A stretch of 64,000 nt of DNA from Bradyrhizobium erythrophlei (lineage in GTDB: Bacteria; Pseudomonadota; Alphaproteobacteria; Rhizobiales; Xanthobacteraceae), in NCBI RefSeq assembly GCF_900129425.1, contig NZ_LT670817.1, positions 620,001 through 684,000 on the forward strand. The letters are read 5' to 3'. How positions within the stretch are numbered: position 1 is the stretch's first letter; the number at the start of each line of letters is the position of its first letter. The notes under the pieces are model-generated. The model did no database searches and had not been told where the DNA came from. It was given only the letters and a program-made list of their open reading frames with translations. A program made the translations under genes and the position numbers. Of this stretch, positions 59,062 through 64,000 are shown piece by piece.

Positions 59062-60042
59062 ATGCACATCTGGAAATTGGTGTTTTGCGTCGCCGCCCTC
59101 ATGTCCGGCCTGTCCGGCGTATCCGTTCAAGCGCAGGCGCAGACCTTTCCGAACCGCCCGATCACACTCGTCATTCCCTTCGCGCCCGGCGGCTCGACCT
59201 CGATCGTCGGCCGCGTGATCGCCGACAAGATGAGCCAGCTGCTCGGCGAAGGCATCGTCATCGACAATCGTCCCGGCGCCGGCGGCACCGTCGGCAGCAA
59301 GATGGTGGCGAAGAGCGAACCCGATGGCTATACGATCTTGCTGGGCTACACCGGCACGCTGGCGATCGGACCGTCGCTCTACAAGAATGTCGGCTACGAT
59401 CCGCGCAAGGATTTTGCGCCGATCGGCATGATCGGCAACGCGCCCAGCGCGGTGGTGGTGCATCCCTCGTTCCCCGCCAAGTCCATCGCCGAACTGATTG
59501 CTTATGCAAAGGCCAATCCCGGCAAGGTCAATTTTGGCTCCGCCGGCGTCGGTTCGGTCAACCATATCACCGGCGAATATTTCGCCCGTTCCGCCGGCAT
59601 TACGCTGATGCATATTCCCTATAAGGGCACCGGTCCTGCGCTGACCGATCTGCTGGGCGGCCACATTCCGATGGCGCTGGCGCCGATTCCGGCCGTTCAC
59701 GCCAACATCGCGGCCGGTCTGTTGCGTGCCCTGGCGGTGACCGGCAAGACCCGCTCCGGCCTGCTCCCGGACGTGCCGACGATTGCGGAAGAGGGGCTGA
59801 CCGGGTTCGAGGCGTCGCTATATTACGGCCTGGTGGCGCCGGCCGGCACGCCGCGGCCGATCATCGACAGGCTCAACAAGGAATTGCGCACAGCACTGGC
59901 CTCCGACGAGGTGAAGAAGCAATTGGGCCTCGACGGCACCGAGATCACGTCGGGCAGCCCGGAGGACTACGCCGATTTCATCGACAAGGACGAAAAGAAG
60001 TGGTCGGAACTGGTCAAGGCCAGCGGCGTCGAGCAGGAGTGA
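59062..60042 (+). CDS. Bug/TctC-type tripartite tricarboxylate binding protein
   Basis: 326 residues. Signal peptide MHIWKLVFCVAALMSGLSGV, then the mature start QAQTFPNRPITLVIPFAPGG of the Bug family, with NRPGAGGTVGSKMVAKSEPD and NFGSAGVGSVNHITGEYFAR. Bug proteins bind carboxylates for TctAB transporters or sensors. No TctA or TctB is nearby, so this is an orphan binding protein, frequent in this genus. Start ATG 59062 chosen by signal peptide position. Confidence 0.88.
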   Translation: MHIWKLVFCVAALMSGLSGVSVQAQAQTFPNRPITLVIPFAPGGSTSIVGRVIADKMSQLLGEGIVIDNRPGAGGTVGSKMVAKSEPDGYTILLGYTGTLAIGPSLYKNVGYDPRKDFAPIGMIGNAPSAVVVHPSFPAKSIAELIAYAKANPGKVNFGSAGVGSVNHITGEYFARSAGITLMHIPYKGTGPALTDLLGGHIPMALAPIPAVHANIAAGLLRALAVTGKTRSGLLPDVPTIAEEGLTGFEASLYYGLVAPAGTPRPIIDRLNKELRTALASDEVKKQLGLDGTEITSGSPEDYADFIDKDEKKWSELVKASGVEQE

Positions 60043-60113
60043 GGGAACTGAGGCGGCGGAGTCGCGATCCTGAAGTCTGATTTGGAATTCGCTCGTGCGG
60101 CATGCTCGGTGCC

Positions 60114-60258
60114 ACCTCTCCCGTGGGGAGAGGTCGATTTGCGCAGCAAATCGGGTGAGGGATTAAGGTCTACCGATAGAGCGAACGCCCTCACCCGGCG
60201 CTGTCCGGACGACGCTTCGCGTCGCCGCGAGCGCCGACCTCTCCCCACGGGAGAGGTG
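60114..60258. repeat. palindromic intergenic repeat family B, copy 3
   Basis: acctctcccgtggggagagg then tcgatttgcgcagcaaatcg, a loop, ccctcacccggcg, and the closing cctctccccacgggagaggt. The first 45 bases match copy 2 at 43856 almost exactly. This repeat fills most of the 303-bp gap between the Bug gene and the next gene. Confidence 0.85.
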
Positions 60259-60345
60259 GCAGCCCATCACCTGCGCCGATGCTTCAATCGTCATCACGCC
60301 ATTTCGGGGCTGACTTGCGCGGCTGGCGCTTGCTAGACACGAACG

Positions 60346-61542
60346 ATGGCCTCCCATCCGATTCGCTATCGTCCCGGATATCTCGCGCTCGCGCTTTTGC
60401 TGATCGCGCCGCGGGCGGCTGCGATGGACGCGCGCGTGCTGCCGGCATCAACCGCCGGCGCGATGGCGCAAGTGGCCTCGCCGCAGGCGATCGCCGAATA
60501 TCGTGTAAAACTCAGGGAATATCAGCAAGCGCGCGGCGCGTTCGAAGACGAGGCGAGCGCCTATTGGACTTCGATTGCCGACAAGCGGCGCGGCCGCAAC
60601 GCCAAGCGGCGCGAACACCTGCCGATCGGGCTCGACGACTATGTGCTGACCCAGCCGCCGACCTATACCGGGCCGAAGCGGCCGGTTAATCCGCAGCCGG
60701 AGCCGTCTCCGCCACGCGAGCGCAAGCCCATTCCGGTCGTCGCCGACCTGTTGAAAGCCGCCGCCGAGCAATTCCAGTTCGCCCCGCAGCGGCCCGCCAG
60801 CGAAATCGAGTTCAAGCGCGCCTATGCCCGTGCGGCGTCGGCGGCGGGGCTGACGCGCGAGCAGGCGGTTCGGGTTTATTCGTTCGAAACCGGCGGCAAC
60901 GGCAATCACGACATGCAGTCGGGACTGGAGTACGCGCGGCCGGGCGCGCGCGCGATCTCGACCGCGATCGGCTACAATCAGCTGCTCACCACCAACACCG
61001 TCGAACTGCTCGCCGAGCAGGGCCCCGAATTCGTCCGCGCGCTTTCGGAAAAGGCCGCGCAAATGTCCGGCGCGGCGCGCCAGGCGATGGAGCACAAGAT
61101 CGCGGTGCTGAAACGAATGGTGGCGCTGGCGCGCGCGGTGCCGGACGAATGGGGCCAGCACGAAAAGATCGGCGAAACGCCGGCAGGCTGGGCCATGCAT
61201 GCCATGGTGCTGGACATCGACGTCGGTCCGCTGCTGCAGACCCACAAGCTCTTGACCTCGGTGATCTTCGCCCGCGCCAAGGGCTATACCCGCCCGCTCA
61301 CCGCCGCCGAACTGGAGATGATGAACCTGACCGGCGACGGCACCGGGCTCGACATGGTGACGATGCCGCAGGCGATGCGCGAGCAGGTCCCGACCTCGAA
61401 TTTCTTCCAGCGCTCAGGCTACGAGCGCAACCCGGTGGCGATTCGCCACAACACGGTGGCGAAACTGCTTGCGATCACCGATGCGAGGATGGACAGCAAC
61501 AGCAACCTGCCGGGCGCCAAGGATCTCGCGGCGGCGTTTTGA
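60346..61542 (+). CDS. secreted protein with lytic-transglycosylase-like segment
   Basis: 398 residues. A signal peptide (IRYRPGYLALALLLIAPRAA, cleaved near AAA-MDA) is followed by a Pro-rich linker (PKRPVNPQPEPSPPRERKPI) and, from about residue 160, FKRAYARAASAAGLTREQAV then VYSFETGGNGNHDMQSGLEY and ISTAIGYNQLLTTNTVELLA. The E-T-GG after a helix, followed by IGYNQLL, resembles the Glu and GxxQ layout of soluble lytic transglycosylases, so murein cleavage is plausible but not proven. Many such unknown exported proteins exist in Bradyrhizobium. The gene lies between B-type repeats. Confidence 0.6.
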   Translation: MASHPIRYRPGYLALALLLIAPRAAAMDARVLPASTAGAMAQVASPQAIAEYRVKLREYQQARGAFEDEASAYWTSIADKRRGRNAKRREHLPIGLDDYVLTQPPTYTGPKRPVNPQPEPSPPRERKPIPVVADLLKAAAEQFQFAPQRPASEIEFKRAYARAASAAGLTREQAVRVYSFETGGNGNHDMQSGLEYARPGARAISTAIGYNQLLTTNTVELLAEQGPEFVRALSEKAAQMSGAARQAMEHKIAVLKRMVALARAVPDEWGQHEKIGETPAGWAMHAMVLDIDVGPLLQTHKLLTSVIFARAKGYTRPLTAAELEMMNLTGDGTGLDMVTMPQAMREQVPTSNFFQRSGYERNPVAIRHNTVAKLLAITDARMDSNSNLPGAKDLAAAF

Positions 61543-61560
61543 GTCAGCAGCGCGCCTATC

Positions 61561-61705
61561 TTCCCTCTCCCCTTGTGGGAGAGGTTGGCTCGAATGAGCG
61601 CAGCGAATTCGAGACGGGTGAGGGGTCTGTTTCCGCAGATAGAGACCCCTCATCCGGCGCGGACTTTGTCCGCGCCACCTTCTCCCACAACAAGGGGAGA
61701 AGGAA
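61561..61705. repeat. palindromic intergenic repeat family B, copy 4
   Basis: ccctctccccttgtgggaga at one end, ttctcccacaacaaggggag at the other, with gggtgaggggtc / gacccctcatcc arms. Confidence 0.85.
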
Positions 61706-61727
61706 AAGCACCGGCATCAGTCGCACC

Positions 61728-61875
61728 GCCCTCTCCCCTTGTGGGAGAGGGCATCACCGGCGCCAGCCCCAAACTCGCTTCGGCGAGGGGTTGTATCAGC
61801 GGGCAGATCGCCCGTGGACAGAACCCCTCATCCGGCAGCCTTCGGCTGCCACCTTCTCCCACAAGGGGAGAAGGG
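61728..61875. repeat. palindromic intergenic repeat family B, copy 5
   Basis: ccctctccccttgtgggaga ... ttctcccacaaggggagaag, tandem to copy 4 with 22 bp between. Between them the two copies occupy nearly all of the 346-bp gap 61543-61888; no gene is seen there. Confidence 0.85.
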
Positions 61876-61888
61876 AAGAAGCCCCCTC

Positions 61889-62197
61889 TCAATTCGATCC
61901 GAACATGAACTTGCCGTCACCCTCGAGATACGGACCGCTGCGCATATAGAGCTGGCCGTTCTGGCCGATGAAAAACAGCGTGCCCTTGGGCACCTTCTTG
62001 GCGCCCTTCAACAGCAGGCCCGCATTGTTGGTGCCCATCTTGTAGGAAAAGGTCTTACCCTCCTTGTCGTAGCCGTAACCCATGTCCGGCGACAGCACCC
62101 ACGGCGTCGGCGCGGGAGTTTCCGCAAATGCGGAGGTCGCCAGCGCGCTCAGCGCGACGGCGATCCAAAGCGTCCTGGTCGAAAATCTCGTCATCAT
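61889..62197 (-). CDS. small exported protein, unknown
   Basis: 102 residues with a good signal peptide (RTLWIAVALSALATSAFAET, cleaved after AFA). The mature part, SPDMGYGYDKEGKTFSYKMG then KVPKGTLFFIGQNGQLYMRS, is rich in Gly and aromatics and may be a small beta structure. No family is recognised. GGAG-like bases precede the ATG pair at 62197. Convergent with the repeats, divergent from the next gene. Confidence 0.6.
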   Translation of the reverse strand: MMTRFSTRTLWIAVALSALATSAFAETPAPTPWVLSPDMGYGYDKEGKTFSYKMGTNNAGLLLKGAKKVPKGTLFFIGQNGQLYMRSGPYLEGDGKFMFGSN

Positions 62198-62408
62198 GCT
62201 TGCTCCTCAGCAACCCGCCGGAAAAATTTGATCTCGCCTGACGCGCGATCGAACAAATCACGAACACCGTTGTCCCGTCAATACGCTGGCTGCTTCGCCA
62301 TCGCATGCGCGCCAAGCGACTTTTGATTTCCCGCCTCCGGCTTCGCGACTATCGTGCGATTTTAGTCTAGAAGCCTGCTTCTCAAAATACGTCATAGGGA
62401 TGATTCGG

Positions 62409-62888
62409 ATGAACCACGTCATGAAAATCTGTTGGGGCGTCGCGCTGTCGTTGGTGACGCTGGTTCCTGTCGCCCGTGCCGACGAATTCGAGCTCAGCCA
62501 CAACCAGAGGATTTCCTGCAGCCGGGGCCTGAGCGCCGGGAAACTCAATACCGCGACCTGCAAATCCTACGCCTATATCTTCAACGTCAAGACCTCGGAA
62601 TATTTCAGGTGCCAGGTCAGCCTGGCGCTGACGCGGGACAACAAGGAAGTGATCAACGTCCAGACCGACGGCGGCTGTACCAAGAAGCCCCGCATCTTCG
62701 AAAACGACTCCCACTATACGTTCGACGCCACCGAGACCGAACCGCCCAACACCAATTCATTTTTCGGCCCCGGCGGCTATTCGGTATGGGCGGCCGACAC
62801 GTCAGCGCAGAAAGTCCGCGGCTGCATCACCATCAGTTCCGGCCTCGGCTCCGACATTTCGAAGTGCCTCGACATGACGTTTCAGTGA
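62409..62888 (+). CDS. exported Cys-containing protein, unknown
   Basis: 159 residues from ATG 62409 (ATG 62400 is also in frame). Signal peptide KICWGVALSLVTLVPVARAD, cleaved after ARA. The mature domain has six cysteines (RISCSRGL, NTATCKSYAYIF, YFRCQVSL, GGCTKKPR, VRGCITI, SKCLDM), probably three disulfides, and the YSVWAADTSAQK region. No known family; likely periplasmic. Confidence 0.6.
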   Translation: MNHVMKICWGVALSLVTLVPVARADEFELSHNQRISCSRGLSAGKLNTATCKSYAYIFNVKTSEYFRCQVSLALTRDNKEVINVQTDGGCTKKPRIFENDSHYTFDATETEPPNTNSFFGPGGYSVWAADTSAQKVRGCITISSGLGSDISKCLDMTFQ

Positions 62889-62915
62889 CAGCTCCGGCTC
62901 CTCGCCATCCAGTCA

Positions 62916-64000
62916 TCAGGACACGATGCTCGGTGCCGGGACTGTCGTAGCGGCTGGACGTTCGGCGTTGTCCCGCAACGTTTCCGGCATCATCGCGCAG
63001 AAGCCGATCAGTCCCGCCGCCGCGATTCCAGCCAAAAACAGAAACGCGGCGCTGTAGCCGGCCCCGACTACGATGAAGCCGGCGACCGCGGCGCTCAATG
63101 CGCCGCCGAGGCCCGCCGCGGTGGCGATCGCGCCCTGGCTGACATTGAAATGTCCGGTGCCGCGGGTCAGATCGGCGACCACAAGCGGAAACAGCGCGCC
63201 GAAAATCCCGGCGCCGACGCCGTCGAGCAGTTGCACCGACACCAGCCAGTACGGATTGTCGGACAGCGGATACAGCGTGCCGCGAAGCGCCAACACGGCC
63301 AGCGCCACGGCGAATATCGGCTTGCGCCCCCAGACATCAGCCTTGCGCCCCACCACCATGGCGACCGGCACCATCACGACCTGCGCCGCGATGATGCAGA
63401 CCGACATCAGCGTGGTGCCGAGGTCGCGATTGACCAGCGCCAGTTTTTGGCCGACCAGCGGCAGCATCGCCGCGTTCGAAAAGTGAAACAGGACCGTCGC
63501 GGCCGCGAAGATCAACAGCGGCCTGCAGGACAGCAGCACCTGGAATCCGGACGGCTGGTCGCGATGGCCGGCGCGGCCCGCGCTCGCCGCGTCAAGGCCG
63601 CGCGCGAGGTGATGGTCGATCGCATCGGCCGGGATCGACAGCGTCGCGAACACGCTGGCGACGGCCATCGCGGCCAGCAGCCTGAACACCACAATGGGAC
63701 CGTAGAAATAGGCTGTCACCGCCGCGATCGCCGCCGCCGTGGCATTGCCGGCGTGATTGAAGGCCTCGTTGCGGCCGATACGTCGGGTGAAGGCCCTGGG
63801 TCCGACGGTGCCCAGCGTCACCGCGGCGATGGCGGGCGGAAAGATCGCGCCCGCGCAGGCCGCAAGCGCCTGCGTCGCCGCCACCACTTCGAACCGATGG
63901 ATCAGCGGCAGGGCGAGGCACGCCGCGGTCACCACGATCGCGGCTGCGACCATCAGGGCGCGCTTTGCGGTGCTGCGGTCGATCAGCGCGCCGGCCGGCG
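62916..64000 (-). CDS. MFS transporter, 5' end beyond the window
   Basis: At least 361 residues, reading leftwards from the right edge to the stop at 62916. About 10 membrane helices are visible (ALMVAAAIVVTAACLALPLI, ATVLFHFSNAAMLPLVGQKL, VVMVPVAMVVGRKADVWGRK). GRKADVWGRKPIF is the MFS loop signature (G-x-x-xD-x-xGR-K). Substrate unknown; drug or metabolite export is common in this subgroup. The N terminus and start lie outside. Confidence 0.85.
   Translation of the reverse strand, partial: PAGALIDRSTAKRALMVAAAIVVTAACLALPLIHRFEVVAATQALAACAGAIFPPAIAAVTLGTVGPRAFTRRIGRNEAFNHAGNATAAAIAAVTAYFYGPIVVFRLLAAMAVASVFATLSIPADAIDHHLARGLDAASAGRAGHRDQPSGFQVLLSCRPLLIFAAATVLFHFSNAAMLPLVGQKLALVNRDLGTTLMSVCIIAAQVVMVPVAMVVGRKADVWGRKPIFAVALAVLALRGTLYPLSDNPYWLVSVQLLDGVGAGIFGALFPLVVADLTRGTGHFNVSQGAIATAAGLGGALSAAVAGFIVVGAGYSAAFLFLAGIAAAGLIGFCAMMPETLRDNAERPAATTVPAPSIVS

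Noticed and set aside
61561..61875. Two hairpin repeats read as a short CRISPR array
   Set aside because: The units are long palindromic hairpins of a dispersed family, with no regular spacer structure or cas genes.

Overview
The window comes from a GC-rich alphaproteobacterium, most likely Bradyrhizobium or a close Nitrobacteraceae relative. The best evidence is the block murA - DUF2948 - hisD - UPF0262 - small tyrosine-phosphatase-like protein - maf - yacG - tRNA-Phe at 42-47.7 kb, together with dispersed palindromic intergenic repeats of the kinds common in that group. Genus level is inference; no rRNA or other marker was available.

Bases 1-32.5 kb look accessory. At the left end (113-2757, minus strand) is a tight four-gene operon: a PatA-like subtilisin protease, a 66-residue CGGC protein, a stand-alone PatG-type C-terminal domain, and a Cys-rich peptide with an N-terminal PGFTAE motif and a long polyglycine tract. 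It reads like an unusual cyanobactin-style peptide maturation system and is the main discovery candidate. Next come an IS110 transposase broken by a one-base deletion (3.5-4.6 kb), three small plus-strand genes and a LysR regulator, then a graveyard of a VOC fragment, a diheme cytochrome c pseudogene and an LrgB fragment (6.9-8.2 kb). A large adenylate cyclase/ATPase/TPR regulator (8.2-11.6 kb), IS remnants with three identical 15-bp end copies (11.6-12.5 kb) and a HAD dehalogenase follow.

From 13.8 to 27.2 kb an HxlR repressor faces a long catabolic operon: DsbA/GST-kappa-type isomerase, acyl-CoA ligase, SDR, two acyl-CoA dehydrogenases, thiolase, nitronate-monooxygenase-like flavoprotein, periplasmic binding protein, iron-type alcohol dehydrogenase and a feruloyl-CoA-synthase-like ligase, ending in a truncated enoyl-CoA hydratase. 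The promoter is visible, with a palindrome inside its spacer. The set suggests CoA-dependent degradation of an aromatic or alicyclic acid; the substrate cannot be read from sequence. Past the break are a possible 120-bp MITE, a helicase fragment, a MNT/HEPN toxin-antitoxin pair, a VbhA antitoxin with a truncated Fic toxin, and a lone TnsA-like endonuclease next to transposon-end-like repeats. The zone stops at a CAT-anticodon tRNA (32.55 kb), a plausible island attachment site.

From 32.5 to 64 kb the content is mainly chromosomal housekeeping and ordinary metabolism: tRNA-Thr, a cNMP-binding/thioredoxin-reductase-like fusion, hydrolases, a TetR/SDR divergent pair with a palindromic operator, the murA-yacG block, tRNA-Phe, a sugar/glycan cluster (two GT39 proteins, a SqdB-like sulfosugar synthase, an epimerase, a GT2), thioesterases, an aldo/keto reductase, a NUDIX hydrolase, a Bug-type binding protein, several secreted unknowns and an MFS transporter running off the right edge.
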